NCBI GenBank assembly: GCA_951799405.1
Contig: OX637338.1
Coordinates: forward strand, 620,001 to 684,000
DNA length: 64,000 bases
Reading direction: 5' to 3'
Source: Agapetus fuscipes
Lineage: Eukaryota; Arthropoda; Insecta; Trichoptera; Glossosomatidae
Under the pieces are notes generated by a model. The model saw only the letters and a program-made list of their open reading frames with translations. It searched no databases and was not told where the DNA came from. The translations under genes were made by a program, and so were the position numbers. Shown piece by piece: positions 1-11,943 of the stretch (position 1 is its first letter; each line of letters opens with the position of its first letter).

Positions 1-42
1 TCCGCAATTCCTTGATGTCGTCCAGCCACCTCGTTGGGGTTG
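1..42 (-). mobile_element. RTE-like LINE 3' fragment
   Basis: Read on the minus strand it encodes a short RW-DDIK-like motif, as in the C-terminal tail of RTE-type retrotransposon proteins. It matches the sequence at 40345-40395. Cut by the window edge. Confidence 0.4.
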
Positions 43-49
43 TTTTTAA

Positions 50-330
50 TGAGGAGAGTGTATTCAGTTCCACGACCGGTTTCGCAAACAATTCGTTTGC
101 ATCGTCAGGTGTCTAATTAATTACTAAATGTTCCAGATACTGAATCAATCATTGAGATTGTCATTGTTTGAGGATATGATGGAGGAAGGGGGTGCAGGAC
201 GGCGTGTTAAGTGTTAAGATGGAAGATTAAAAAGTGAATGCTTCTACAGTCAATTAAATAGTTTAATGTTATTTATTGTCTGTATTCCTTGACTTATAGA
301 TTGGTAGTGGATTTAGTATGATCACTAGAG
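50..330. repeat. Interspersed repeat L (copy 1) plus a scrap of family A
   Basis: Diverged copy of the sequence at 44815-45235. Shared blocks include the run around CGACCGGTTTCGCAAACAAT, a segment about ATGTTCCAGATACTGAATCA, and an AAAGTGAATGC-TC-ACAGTCAAT end. Positions 283-308 carry the first 25 bp of family A (TTCCTTGACTTATAGATTGG). No coding content is visible; class unknown. Confidence 0.5.
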
Positions 331-458
331 AAATCGGTTCTTACTGTAGCGAGAATCAGACAAGCAGTTGATTGGTTGACGAAACATGCCCTTGAGTTGT
401 GATTCCCATTAAAAATCAAACTAATATTAGTATCAGAAATAAAATAAAAAAAACTTAC

Positions 459-3400
459 AATATTGTTGTTTCAAACGGCTTTATATAAGGCGAGTTCTTC
501 ATAGTCTGCGTTTTGACTATGTGGTCATCCAAGAGCAGTTGGATATCATCCACTCCCGAAAGTATGAAGGTGCCAGTGTCCCTAAAAACAAGTCAGGTAA
601 GTACTTAAAGCTGCGTTATAAATAACAACACACAATTCTTTTTCAATTGTACTGTAATGACTATGCAGGATATTGGTAGTTGTGCTTGATTTGTTTGTGT
701 TGGTTTGATAATAAGTCTATGAAGTCTCCAGAAGTGAGTGGAAACCTAGATGGTACCTAATTGTAATTTGTATTTGTTTGAGATTAATTAAGTTTTGAAT
801 CGAATATTCTGGTGAAATCTAGCAAGTTGGTATGTAACAATTCTCCAAGTTTCGAGAATGTTCTTAATAATTTGTATAGATTAGGATCAAAATTGCATCG
901 AGAGTCAGAAGTGAATCAGCCGTTGTACTACTAACATGTGAAAGCTCTGTCGGAACCGAAAGTGAATAAATCTTCTTTTTCTTCTTTCTTAGCCTTTCTC
1001 AGCCCACTTCTGGACGTAGGCCTCATTCAATTCTCTCCATTGCTGTCTAGTGAATATAAATAAATTGTGCAAAATAAATGGTCCGTAGTTTTTACTAAAT
1101 ATAATAGAACTCGCTTAAAACACAACAATACAATGTATAGAAGTTGTTCGAACCTGTAGTTCAGGACTTCGAAGACAAGTTCTTCCCACTCGCTCATCAT
1201 CTTATCCAAGTTCCTCTCCAGGTTGTTCTCCTTGGTCGCCGCTTCAGAGATTATCTCAAACTTGGGCAGGTACTCCGTCAGCCCGTAGTCGATTATTTTT
1301 TCCAAAGTTAAATTATCGTCGATTGTGATGGGGAAGCCGACAAGCTCGGAGACTCTCTCCCAATGGCGAACTTTCATGCCAGGGTTGCCCAGCGTCTGCA
1401 CAATGGGCAAGTGCTCGCGGAACTCCTCTATCTTTACACTAAAAATAAACGCGATGAAAGCAATGAAAACTTTATAAAACTCAAGATTATTTTCAACTAA
1501 ATTTGTTATTTTCTGTTTTTACCGAACATCGTTTGCAAGTTTCAGCGCTTCAGGTGTGTCTGCAAAGGTTTTCTCGAGTTTAAAAACGGTTTTGTAATAG
1601 TTTGAAACATCCGACTCGATTTCTTCCGGATCGTAGGAGCCAACCTGCGAGTTAATAAAAATTGTTAGTAATCTAAATATTAACTTACTCCCTGGAAAAT
1701 TAATCAGAAGGGAGAAGAGCTCCGAAGAAGTCACACACAGGGGTGACGAAACGCAAACTGAAGTATTCAAGAAGAAGAAAAAGAAAAAAGAAGAAATGAA
1801 AAAAAAACTAAGGACTCCACAAATGGTTCAAATTTAAAAAAATAAAACCATTACCCTAGTAGTCATCCAGTCATGATTCTTCCTAAGATACTCATGAGCG
1901 TTGTCGTACAGGCGCTTGTACGGCATCAGCTTATCACTGATTTTCTTGCGCAGCGGGTACTGAGACAGCTCCCATTCAAATGAGGTCTCTTCTTCATTGA
2001 ACTGGTCAATTTTGTCCAATGCCGTGCTCAACCTGTGACATAAAATATTGTTTAAAATTAGATAATAAATTATTATAATCGTGAAAATATAAAACAGTGT
2101 TTTGATTTGAATCTTTCAATAAATATTATAAAATATTGTTCATAGTTGCGAATCTAGATATTTCCATCACATATCTGTAAAGCAGAGATGTAAACAGAAG
2201 AACAATAACTTTCACTAAATGTAATGCTCACTTATCATTGAGAGCAGTTGCTCTGGTCACATATTTTTGCAGCTGCTCTAAGTCTCCCCAGTACTGCAGT
2301 TCTTCCACCTGTTTGGCCATCACCGCCAGCTCACTGGTGAATTTGGCGATCCGGACTTTCAGAGCTTCCTGGTACTCAGCAGTTTTTTCTTCGCATATCA
2401 GACGGCATTCCTCCAAAACTCCGGGCATCCGAGCGTACCTACGGCAGACATAATCACCAATCAATCAGCATTCAGTAATATTTACACTTGATTAAAAATT
2501 CCGAATATTCCAACCATTGAAATGTGTTGTTGTTTGCTTTCATCTCCAGCGGAGTAAAAGTCGTGTAGTCAGACAGGAACGTAATGTACTCCATGACTGA
2601 CTTCAGTTTGTTTTCCATGTGAACCAAGATCGTCTCCCGAACTTCCGTGCTGTACTTCTTTAGATCCATCAAAGCAGCGGTGTTTGCAGGTGCCGTCAAT
2701 AATGTGTTGGCTATGTTCAAATATTCTTCACCATACCTGCACGATAGAAACAAAAGAATGACCGCCAGATTTCTTTTAGGCTTACACAGACAGTGGTTTA
2801 CATTGGCAATTGCTTTTGGGAATTGTTGTAGAGATCTGTCAAAGTTGGAGCTTCCGAACGATTTTCTCGTGTATACGATTTTATAGAATGAAATATGAAA
2901 TTCCCGATTAACATTACATCAAATCACTACGTTAATCGCAGACCTGGACAAAATTATTTTTTGCAGATAAGAGCTTTGCGGTGGCCGGGCCGGTTGCCTG
3001 GAACAATTTGCCTGTCGGTGTTCGCGCGAACCAGCCTACCACCACCTTTAGAAAAGGACTGAGGACACTGTTTTTTTCTAGAAACCATGGCACCCTTGAG
3101 ATGGTCTTCGATCATTTAATGGCGCCACACGAAATAAATCATCCATCATCAATCAATCAAAGAGCGAAACGTCGGAAAGCTCCAGCTCCGATAGACCATG
3201 GAAACAGATCCCGAAAAGGAAGTGTCTAGTTAACGATAGGTTATTATTCAATCTGTGAATTGAATGGATTCTTGACCAGCTTACTCTTTAATCATGGCTT
3301 GATAGTCCGTGGTCATCCTGTCCAGCAGTTGCTCTGAGAACGAGATGGCGGCGTCCTTCAGCGCCGTCATGAGGTTCTCTCTCTGCATGGTGTACACGCC

Positions 3401-6400
3401 CACCACCACAGACTGCTGCAGCTTCATCGGGATATCAGATGCGATCTCCACATACTTCACCGCCCACTCACAATACTCCCGGAAAGATCGCGGAGGATCT
3501 GCTGCGAGGAACTGGATGATTTCCAGTTTCGTCTACAAGACAATAAATCGTTTTAAAATAAATGGTTATCAAACGTTTAGCAAAGAAGATGCGTCACATA
3601 GCTTACCTCTCCATTTATAAGCGAGATGTAGTCATCAAAGTCTTGAATTCTGAGCTCAGGGCCGATTCTCTGATCTTCCAAAAGCTCATCAACTTTCTTC
3701 TTGCAATCTTCAATATATTCCATGTCAATGACTGGCTGAAAGTATTCTCAAAATATAAGATGACAAACGAAATTCATCAACCTGGATATCCTCAAAAACA
3801 TTACTAAGAGTAGAAGGTTGCTTTCCGGAACCATTCAGATCAACATAATCTTCATCACTTTACTTTCACGCTGAAGAAGCCCATCCAAAACATGGGTGAA
3901 ATGTCCGGAAGCTCCAACTCCTGCAGGCAACAGATCTCGCAAAGCAACTCTCCAGTGTCAACAGCCGGCCGCGTAATCCTAAAACTCCTATTATGAACAG
4001 TTTTTACCTTTAGAAAAGAGATTTCCGAGTAATCTTGATACAGCAATGTCTCAAGTCTAGGAATGGCTCTGCAGGCTTCTATGAGGAGCCCATAAGTATC
4101 AAGCAGAACTTGCTTCACTTTTTTGAAAGTTGGATCGAATGCTATGGTGTCATCATTCATTACCACGTTGATGAAATATCCACGATTTTTACCCTTAATC
4201 GAAAACAAAGAAGAGAGTTATTAATGCTTATGAATACAGACAAATGGATAAATATATTGGTTAAGTCAATCACCCCAATATCGATCAAGTAGTCTGTGTA
4301 CTCCTCAATGGACTTCAGGCAGAGTGTCTGCAGGTTGTAAGTCATGATGCCGGACAGGCAATCGTAAAACCTCTTCATTTTTTTGGGCTGGCTCAAGCTC
4401 GGCACCAATTTCTTTTTACTCCCCTGCACAAAATCAAAACAAGACAAACTCGTCAAAGCTTATGATATTGATCATTGAAATTTAATGATGAAATTAAAAT
4501 TCAAACGAGTGCCAACCTGTAGAAATATATTTTGAATGGTGGGAAGCCATTGCGTGTTCAGTACTTGCACAGCAGACTCGATATGTTTCTTGCAGAGTGA
4601 TTGAAACTCAGAAATCTCGTAAGCCTCCTCGTAATTGACCACATCTTTGATGTATATCAGCCTCAAATCACTGAAAAGTAAGTATGGAATGTGCTTCAAC
4701 AAATTTCAATTAAAATAAATTTGCTGCATGTACGTTTAAAATCATCTTACTTAAATTGCTTCCACCATATGTCCAGGACTTGCGCTATGCAAGGGTTTAT
4801 GCTATGCAGGTTCTTCACGAGGAACAATCTGGCCGTGTGGACTCTATAGCTCCACATGTCGTCTCTCTGCTTCAAAGCTAACCTTTCAGGAGTTACATTT
4901 TCCTCCAACGATTGAATCTAAAAATTAAAATCTTAATACATTTATATCCATCTGATGTATGTGGGGACAAGGCCGAGGGTGAAAGTCTTGATGGCGGTCA
5001 ATAGATCTTACGGTACTTTTTTGAAGATAGGACAGAATTAAACATGACGGTGCCTGAACAGCTGATCGTTGTCCCGTATAAAATATATCAGCTGTTGATA
5101 CGCTGCCATGTTTTATGCCGTCCTATCTTCGAATAGATCCGGTACTATCTACCGACCGTGGAGATTTCCCCCCAGGAGTTGCAATACTTACCAGCGTTGG
5201 ATCCCTCAAGACAAAATCAACGATCGCCTTTTTCATGCTCATCATGAAGTCTTCCTTCATGTCTTCGGTTTCTTGAACTAAGATGTCATTCCACTTCTTT
5301 AGCTTAGGCGACAGTAAATTATGAACTCTGAAAGAAAATAAATTGTATTCCAACATATTATTATACCCACCTGCAAAATATGTTTGACATTTACATATAT
5401 TCAAGGCGCAAGACAATGAGAAGACACCATTGACTTATGATGTATGTGGACTGTGGAAACTATTTTAACGAAAATATGCACTACATCCGTTTCAACTTAT
5501 TTAAACACAAATCGTGCTTAGTTAGAAAGAGAAAGCAGATTTTCACATCTTCATTTCGTTGTAAACAAAAATCTTGCCAGAAAGTTGATAGCTTTAAAAC
5601 TCACGGCTGAGCGAACATTGTGCGCACGATCTGTGGTGCGCACGCATTAAACATCTTTCGATCGGTAAATTTGTAAATTTTTAAACATCAAAGTCATTAT
5701 CTTACGAGTAATTATTGGGTGTCGAAACACTAAATAGTGGAAGCAAGGAAACAAAGAGTTCACAGGTAAGAATATGTTATGTAAATTGTACGGAAACACC
5801 ACTGCTGTGTTTGACAGAACTGAGGACAACAGTATACTGTGCCCCATAGAATGTGTCAATTCCGTAAGTTAATTTCTACTCCTTTATATTATTACTCAAT
5901 GGAAACCCCAGATTAAGATGCTGGAGAGATGTCTTGTAACGAGATGGATTTGTTTGTTAGGTAAAATGGAACATGAGATTTGAATTTGAATGAAAAGGAA
6001 AACAAAAGAATGAGGAGAGAAAAAAGCTTGCCTGGCGTGAGAGCCACAAGCCTGTGTAATTAAGAATAATTAATATTATTGTGCTGTGGTTTATTGTGTA
6101 TACATTGTGAAAGGAATAAAAATAAACATATTAAAGTGGCTGTTAATTATTAATTGTGTCAATCAGCAGGACAGAGGAAAAACCCTCACAGTCTTCCGGG
6201 ATCTGTTGCCGTAGTCTGTGGGAGCTGGAGCTTACGGACGTTTCGCCCATGTCTACGATGGGCTTCTTCAGCGTGAAAGTGAAATGATGAAGTCGATCCT
6301 GATGAAGCTGTAAAGAAGATGATGATATGTATGATAACTTCATTACCGACCTGTGCAGGATTTTCTTATCCAGCGGAGCGACGTGCACTGTTTCGATGCC

Positions 6401-7382
6401 ATGCTTCAGATAGAAGTAATATCGGAGGATGCGTCGCTCACGCGCGTTGGGGACTTCACTGGAGTCCTCGTCAGGAGGCTCATTCTGGATGATCAAGTTT
6501 AAAAGCTTCTCTCGAAACTCTTCCCGCGCCTTCCGCAAAGCTGTGTAGGATTGCATGACTGAAAATCAGAGATACCAGATAAATCTTCAAAGCAACTTAA
6601 ATGGTAGATCCGTAAAGTTGTTGGCGCTCCTGTTACTTTAGTGTTTAGGTACAAACTAAGAAAAAAACAATGGACATTGAGTTTTAGGCTTACACGGCCG
6701 GCTGATGATGCTGGAGAGATGTTTTCCGGGATCTGTTTCCGTGGTCTGTGGGAACTGTGATTACTGCTTTCATCAGTATCATCTTCATCACTGCACTTTA
6801 ACGCTGGAGAAGCTCATCGTAGACATGGGCGAAACGTCCGGAAGCTCCAGCTCCGACAGACCACTGCAACAGATCCCGGAAAACATCTCTCCAGCATCAT
6901 CAGCCGGCACTATCTATAAACAAAATTGCAGATGTGTATTGAAATTTAAGGCTCATATTTAATATATGCCAACAAACACGCATATGTTGCAAATAAACCA
7001 AACCTCACATGAGCATAAACTTTGCAAATCCTGCCAAAAGCAAAAAAAAAAAGGCATTGCAAAAAGTGATCCAAGTTTTTACAGCATATGGGGTCAGCCT
7101 CATATCAACCTATCAGTTAAGGAACAATAACATTTTGAATGGCTCACCCTTCTCATGCCGACGTTTCTTGTTCTTCACTATGGTCGTGCGCACAGGTGGC
7201 GGCTTTTTTGGCGGCACCGCGAGGAACAGCAGCTCCTTGGGCAGGGAGAACAATGGCTCCGCTTTAGGCTTGTTGAAATCGCGCGGGAACTCGAGTCGCG
7301 GCAGTTTTGGCACTTGGTCACTCACTGCGCTAGACCCGCGCTTTTTCAGAGCAATTTTGTTGAATTTCCCCGTATGAAACAT
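459..7382 (-). CDS. Axonemal dynein heavy chain, N-terminal part (partial gene, 15 exons)
   Basis: Motor subunit of ciliary/flagellar inner-arm dynein; in insects expected in sperm tail and chordotonal neurons. Exons on the minus strand, 5' to 3': 7382-7148, 6558-6351, 5327-5192, 4917-4751, 4670-4517, 4423-4274, 4193-4008, 3735-3607, 3532-3285, 2736-2488, 2438-2232, 2032-1855, 1644-1523, 1438-1154, 581-459. All have GT-AG borders and matching phases and give 925 residues from the ATG at 7382. Seen: the linker-region (DHC_N2) block with [18 protein letters not shown] and LDKMMSEW, then [17 protein letters not shown] just before the AAA1 approach. These are hallmarks of the single-headed group (DNAH3/7/12); I cannot choose between them. 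The AAA ring, stalk and P-loops lie beyond the left edge. No stop or frameshift appears in the exons. Introns carry family A, B and E repeats. The start is the only ATG upstream in frame with exon 2. Confidence 0.93.
957..1050 (-). mobile_element. RTE-like LINE 3' end fragment
   Basis: On the minus strand it reads [17 protein letters not shown] and then stops, which resembles the C-terminus of RTE-type LINE proteins (WR-L-EAYVQ-W). Homologous to 40250-40395. It lies in the dynein intron between exons 14 and 15. Confidence 0.5.
2945..3115 (+). mobile_element. CR1/L2-type LINE C-terminal fragment
   Basis: Plus-strand reading gives a [19 protein letters not shown] block followed by [10 protein letters not shown]. 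This is the terminal WN-LP...FRK-LKTHLF motif also seen in the LINE at 50686-52090 and the fragment at 61400-61860. Inserted in a dynein intron; no RT domain remains. Confidence 0.6.
3140..3215 (-). repeat. Foldback family B, single-arm fragment
   Basis: Contains the family B core (GAAACGTCGGAAAGCTCCAG, then AGACCATGG-AACAGATCCC), diverged. Other copies: 3845-3985, 6170-6305, 6687-6912, 27028-27296, 44395-44515, 55514-56166. Confidence 0.55.
3845..3985 (-). repeat. Foldback family B, single arm
   Basis: Carries CACTTTCACGCTGAAGAAGC, AACATGGGTGAAATGTCCGG and AGCTCCAACTCCTGCAGGCA, a diverged family B arm ending in AGCCGGCCG. It sits immediately downstream of dynein exon 7 on the minus strand. 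Confidence 0.55.
4970..5178. mobile_element. Foldback MITE, family E
   Basis: About 200 bp imperfect palindrome: AAGTCTTGATGGCGGTCAAT and AACATGACGGTGCCTGAACA on the left face GCTGTTGATACGCTGCCATG and ATCTACCGACCGTGGAGATT on the right. Copies at 12572-12775, 34216-34360 (half) and 50583-52190 (split by a LINE). It ends 14 bp from dynein exon 3, so it overlaps the 3' part of the upstream intron region rather than any exon. Confidence 0.75.
6170..6305 (+). repeat. Foldback family B, single arm
   Basis: Holds GGGATCTGTTGCCGTAGTCT, GGGAGCTGGAGCTTACGGAC, GTTTCGCCCATGTCTACGAT and GGGCTTCTTCAGCGTGAAAG, the full family B arm. It lies in the dynein intron after exon 2 and would be part of the dynein pre-mRNA in antisense orientation. 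Confidence 0.7.
6687..6912. mobile_element. Foldback family B, complete small palindrome
   Basis: Two arms in opposite orientation: AGGCTTACACGGCCGGCTGA on the left and CAGCATCATCAGCCGGC on the right, with the same core word (GGGATCTG...GTGGTCTGTGGGA) mirrored as CAGACCACTGCAACAGATCC. About 225 bp, no reading frame. Confidence 0.7.
6925..7113 (-). mobile_element. SINE-like family A, old copy
   Basis: Diverged minus copy in dynein intron 1: starts near AAATTGCAGATGTG, includes CCTCACATGAGCATAAACTT and ends in GGTCAGCCTCATATCAACCT. It lacks the tail repeats. Confidence 0.6.
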
Positions 7383-7931
7383 GCTGTCACTCCTGTAACA
7401 TATTTAGGTACCTATCTACGTGTTTAAAATGATCAGGGACCTTTTTTTTGACACACAGTTATAAAAAGAACTGTGTGAGTATTTTACTGAAAAAAAAATA
7501 TTCGATTATAGAATTACCCAGGAGTAGGTGATCAATAGACTAAAGCGACAATTCTCAAGCAAGACCCAATTGCTGTAAAGATAGATGGACGTATGGTGAC
7601 CGGTCTTTGGTAAAGGTAAAATTAGTTTTCAACTCAGCGAAGAGTATATTTGAAAAAAATAATATTTTTGTATGATCATCCGGTATTTGAATTCACTACC
7701 TTCCAATCACGAGTCCGAAGCATTAACCATTAAACTATAGACCGATCAAAATAATGTATTATAGACTGGTAGGTAAAAATAACATGGGATCACGATAAAA
7801 TATTTTACGTATGGCAGCAACTTGTGTCGAGTCCTAAATTCAGGTCGTTCGTGTTTATAAGTTTCTCCTCAAGTGTCAGATTTGCGCAATTTGAAAATTT
7901 TATTCAATTCATTTCAAATAACCAATTAATC
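7383..7931. promoter_or_regulatory. Divergent upstream region between the dynein heavy chain and TSFM
   Basis: The two start codons point away from each other and are 549 bp apart, so the promoters of both genes should lie here. No TATA box can be assigned. A tRNA-derived SINE fills 7545-7750, leaving about 180 bp for TSFM and 160 bp for the dynein. A shared bidirectional promoter is an inference. Confidence 0.5.
7545..7750 (-). mobile_element. tRNA-derived SINE-1
   Basis: On the minus strand: GATCGGTCTATAGTTTAATG (A box region), a B-box-like GAATTCAAATACCGG, then the family body with CTTCGCTGAGTTGAAAAC and AGCAATTGGGTCTTGCTTGA. Same family as 20891-21195, 26931-27500 and 57990-58520. 3' end truncated. 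Confidence 0.75.
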
Positions 7932-10900
7932 ATGGTGAGTCATACCTATTATTGTAAACAATAAAGTAGCACACGGCTTTGAATACAAGTCAAATCATAA
8001 TGTGATGTCATTTTGTTATTATCTAAAAGAGACTCACCTAGAAGTCCTCACCGGTGTGGACCAAATTAATAGTTACAACTTTTTAATCTTCAATAATTGA
8101 GCTTCTTGATGTTTCCATGATCAGAGTCTGTACATTTCGATCAGCTTTCAATAACAAGATATTGTAACTATAGTGACAATAATTACAGAAGCGTATTTTG
8201 TTTGTTTTTTATGTAATTGATTTATTCATAACCTCACTTTCGCTTACATTTCAGTAATGCGAACGCATACAATTATATTTTTGTTGTGATGACTATGTTT
8301 ACTAAGATAATTTTTGTTTCAGACTTTTACCAACTTCATTCGCAGATTTCACATTTCGAGAACATTCTGGGCAGTCGAGACCTCGCTCCTGGCTCAGCTT
8401 CGCAAGAAGACCGGATACACCTTTTCAAATTGTAAAAAAGCCCTTGAAATGCACAACAATGATCTCAAAAAGGTAAAAGTATGTTGTAAAATTTGTAAAA
8501 ACCCGCAATGAAGCAGTCCTACTTCAATATTTTTACAAAACTCACTGACTTATCAATGCAAATAAAAATTTACAAGCATTTTATTACCATAGAAACAGTT
8601 TTTGTTATTCCAAAACAAAAAAGGTTTCAAAATATACCTACCTATAATTTGAAATTAGAACTTCACGTGATTAATTTGTGGTAGATATTAAAAATGTATT
8701 GTCTATGACAGGTTGTCTCTAACTGTCTTTTACATAGGGCCATTTTACTATCATCTATTCTAAGCTGCAAAGATATGTTAACATTTAAGGCTCATATTAA
8801 ATGCATGCCCACAGACAGGCACTTGTACGAGTAGGTTTGTAGGTTCGCGCCTACACATTTTGCATGCAAATAAACAAAACCTCACATGAACATAAACCTT
8901 GCAACTCCTGTCGCTTTTCCCTGAAACCGGGGTGGCATTGGCAAAAGTGAACCGGATAGCTTATATTCAAGGACGCTTTAAAAAGAGTCAACGGACTCAA
9001 CACAAAAAGGAGTATTTTTTTATTTGGAATTCTTTCCTCGGAGAACAAATGTCAGCTCTGTATGGGACTGCTGTCCCAAGCAACCAATAACAAAATATTA
9101 GTGAGCCTATTCCCCTAGAACCTAGCTGTGTGACATCACTATTTTAGAGTTATAATTTCTGAGAGTATTGTTTAATTTAACATTGTGCATACAGAAAACA
9201 CATGATATTCCTATGGGGCTGTCCATATATTACGTCGTTTGCATTAAGGGGGGGGGAGTCTGGTCTGCGGATGACGGCAAATGATGTACGAGTAACAAAA
9301 GTGTCGTTCTTGTAAATACCAATTTCTACAAAATATACAAAGTATTATGTAAGTAATATAACATTATTAATTATTAAGCTCATCCATTATTACAGCAAGA
9401 GGGGGAGGGGAGGTTAATAGATAATGACTATAGGATGATTGTAAGGGGGGGGGGGGTCGAAAATCGGCCAAAATCGATGACGTAATTTATGAACGGCCCC
9501 TATGATGACAGAAGAGCAGAGATTTTTTTCATGGCAATTTAATAAATTTGAAAAAAAAGTGAATTTCCATTGATACAAAGAGTTGCAAATAATTCATGCT
9601 TTTTGTTGCCACTAACTCATATACATTTTTGTTTCAGGCTGAAGAATGGTTACACAAAGAGGCTCAAACGCTGGGCTGGTCAAAAGCCACAAAGCTAGCC
9701 GGGCGCACCACAGGCCAAGGCCTGGTCGCTGTGAAGTATGATGCCCACCACGCCGCTCTCGTGGAGATCAACTGCGAGACAGACTTTGTGGCCAAGAATG
9801 ACAAGTTCCATTCCATGCTGGAGGAGGCCACCAACGCTTGCTACAAATATTCCCATTCTGCTTTCCAAGCCAAAGGACTTCTTACTAAGGTTGCAACTTT
9901 TGTTTCTAAATAACAGTGGCAAGGCAGAAGATAACGCGATTGAACAAAACAAAGCCCCTCGCAAGTATGCCACATGAAAAAAAGTGTAGGTGCATCTCAG
10001 GATATGCTGGCTACCCCGAGTGGAATGGCAGCAAATTCAGCCAGTGACAGTTACATTATGTGGTCATTATACTGGTACCATACTGATGGTACACAAATAA
10101 AGTGTTAAGGAATGCTAAAACTTAAACAGTGGCGCTAATTTAAAAATATATGAAATATGTTTTTTTACTTTACTTAGGCCCGGTATTTTGAAGTATCGTA
10201 AAGTTAACTAAAATGCAATTTTAGTTAAATCATCATAATATTTCACTCACCGAATTTCGGCAGTAAATATTTAGTAACTTTAACTTGGTGATGGCGGCGC
10301 TTCACTGACAGCAGCTGTTCTTTTTTAATGTAAGGATACATCAAAATTGTTGCAAACTGAACATTTTTTGTCTCGTTTTCTAGCTTAATGAAGGTTAGGC
10401 ATATGATTTTTATGAATACTTGTTTGTTTTAAAGCTTTTGAATGGCATTTTAATTATTTCCAAGATTTGGGGGCGGGGCTTCATACTTCGGTAATGTTCG
10501 GTTTTAGTTAACTCGAGATTGAGTATTTTGAATACAAGTTCAAGTAATAGTTAACTAAAATATTACTACAGTTCAATATACCGGGCCTTAGTATATAAAA
10601 CTCTAGTAATTGTATTATGGAACACTTAACGCGCTCACTAACTCAAAAAAGTCACAAATTGCCATGAAATATTGAAAGAAAATAAATAATCACACTAAAT
10701 GTATATTGGAAAAGTTGTTTATTCAAAATGATTTGACGTAAAATCCAACGCCAGTAATACAATACACAACAACGTAAATATCTATCACAATGTTTTTTTT
10801 TTTTTTTTTTAAATAGATTTGTGAAGAGGAATGCAATTCACCAACCTATTCTGCCTTGCCAGAAACAGGTATAAATATCATCATTTAATAATTCATTATT

Positions 10901-11756
10901 GTTTATTATTAATGAATTATTAAATAATAATTACCCAATAACATCTGTTGAACCAGGGTCAAAGTTAAAGTCAAGTGACCCAAGCGAGGATCGAACCAAC
11001 GTTGTTCCATTCGAAACACGCTAGAAAGATCAGCCCTCTTGGCCCCCGCGGCTATAACCCCGACATGAATATTTCATTCAACCATTCTCTATGAAAAATT
11101 TAAATGGATGGATTTGGAGTCAAATATTTTAAATGAAATATCAATTGTTCAATCAGTAATGTCAATCTGCCAGCAAATTATTTTTTTGACTTCTCCAAAC
11201 TTTTGACAAGCTATTTTTTGAATTCCAGATGTGCTTAGATTCGGAACAGCTTGGAGTGTTGCATACACCGCATGGCAAGACTTTAGCCGAGCAGTTGGTG
11301 CTGATGATTGGGTCTGTGGGAGAGAACGCTGCGCTGCGACGAGCCGAGTGCTGGAAAGCTTCCCCCGGCCTCTTCCTCTCCGCATTCAGCCACCCGGCAC
11401 CACAGCAGACCTCGGAATACTCCGCAGGAAAGTACGGGGGACTGCTCGCATACAAAACTGAAAACACCGCAACAGACCACGCTGCCGTTGCCCGACAGAT
11501 CTGTCAGCATATCATCGGAATGAACCCCGTCAGAGTTGGTCATGAAGAGCACGACAAAAAGGCGGAATCATCTGACGACGAAACCTGCCTGATATACCAA
11601 GAATATTTACTAGATCCCAATTTGACAGTCGGGGATGTGTTAAAGGAAAACAAAATGGAAGTTATAGATTTTGTGAGATTTGAATGTGGAGAAAATCTGG
11701 ATGCCATGAGCAACATGACTTCTCAACCGTTAGAAAATGTGCAGACGTGTCAGTAG
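7932..11756 (+). CDS. TSFM: Mitochondrial elongation factor Ts (EF-Ts)
   Basis: Nucleotide exchange factor that regenerates EF-Tu-GTP in the mitochondrial matrix. Exons 7932-7934 (ATG only, then GTGAGT), 8323-8472, 9638-9889, 11229-11756; phases agree and give 310 aa. Seen: an N-terminal basic stretch ([10 protein letters not shown]) fitting a mitochondrial presequence; the UBA-like EF-Ts N-domain with [20 protein letters not shown]; then the signature [13 protein letters not shown], whose TDFV contacts EF-Tu. Exon 4 carries the rest of the dimerisation core ([20 protein letters not shown]) and an acidic C-terminus. Length is close to animal mtEF-Ts. The start is fixed by exon 1 because exon 2 has no in-frame ATG before the conserved domain. 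Introns hold family A and two MITEs. A polyadenylation signal lies at 11938. Confidence 0.95.
8762..8955 (-). mobile_element. SINE-like family A, diverged copy
   Basis: In TSFM intron 2. Matches AAGCTGCAAAGATATG, CCTCACATGAACATAAACCT and CCTGAAACCGGGGTGGCATT of the family, on the minus strand; the distal end is missing. Confidence 0.65.
9215..9500. mobile_element. MITE with 23-bp terminal inverted repeats (copy 1)
   Basis: 286 bp, ends GGGGCTGTCCATATATTACG and CGTAATTTATGAACGGCCCC are inverted copies; 3-bp flank TAT on both sides. Three long G runs inside. Nearly identical to 59219-59506. No ORF; needs a transposase in trans. TSD size fits a PIF/Harbinger-like group, but TAT is not the usual TWA. 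Confidence 0.85.
9980..10035 (+). repeat. Possible LINE 3' end scrap
   Basis: The words TGCATCTCAGGATATGCTGG and CTACCCCGAGTGGAATGGCA resemble the GCGCATCTGCGG...CACCCCTAGTGGAACGG end of the LINE at 38313-39090. Very short; may be chance. Confidence 0.3.
10177..10587. mobile_element. MITE with TTA target duplication
   Basis: 411 bp in TSFM intron 3. Ends GGCCCGGTATTTTGAA and TTCAATATACCGGGCC are inverted copies; TTA flanks both ends (10174-10176, 10588-10590). Several GTTAACTAAAAT words face each other near the ends. The 3-bp TTA duplication is typical of PIF/Harbinger derivatives (inference). Confidence 0.8.
10975..11070 (-). mobile_element. tRNA-derived SINE-3 head
   Basis: On the minus strand it shows a tRNA-like stretch with TTATAGCCGCGGGGGCC and a B box GGTTCGATCCTCG. 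It differs from SINE-1 and SINE-2. The upstream block 10803-10868 recurs at 17838-17893, suggesting a longer composite element. Confidence 0.5.
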
Positions 11757-11937
11757 TAATTAGGTGTTTGATGTATTTTATAAATTAAAAGCGTTTAGTT
11801 AATTAAAATCAAGTTACTGCATGAATAATAATTAGTCCTCTACAACAATGTATAAATTATTTGAAAATTCTATTGCAATATCTGTAAGATTAAAAAAAAT
11901 ACTGATTGTTTAGGCATTTATAAATAATACATTTATA

Positions 11938-11943
11938 AATAAA
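11938..11943 (+). terminator. Polyadenylation signal of TSFM
   Basis: AATAAA 182 bp after the TSFM stop codon, in an A+T-rich 3' region. No earlier canonical AATAAA is seen. Confidence 0.55.

Noticed and set aside
11149..11552. Minus-strand frames of 78-101 codons
   Set aside because: Antisense shadows of TSFM exon 4.
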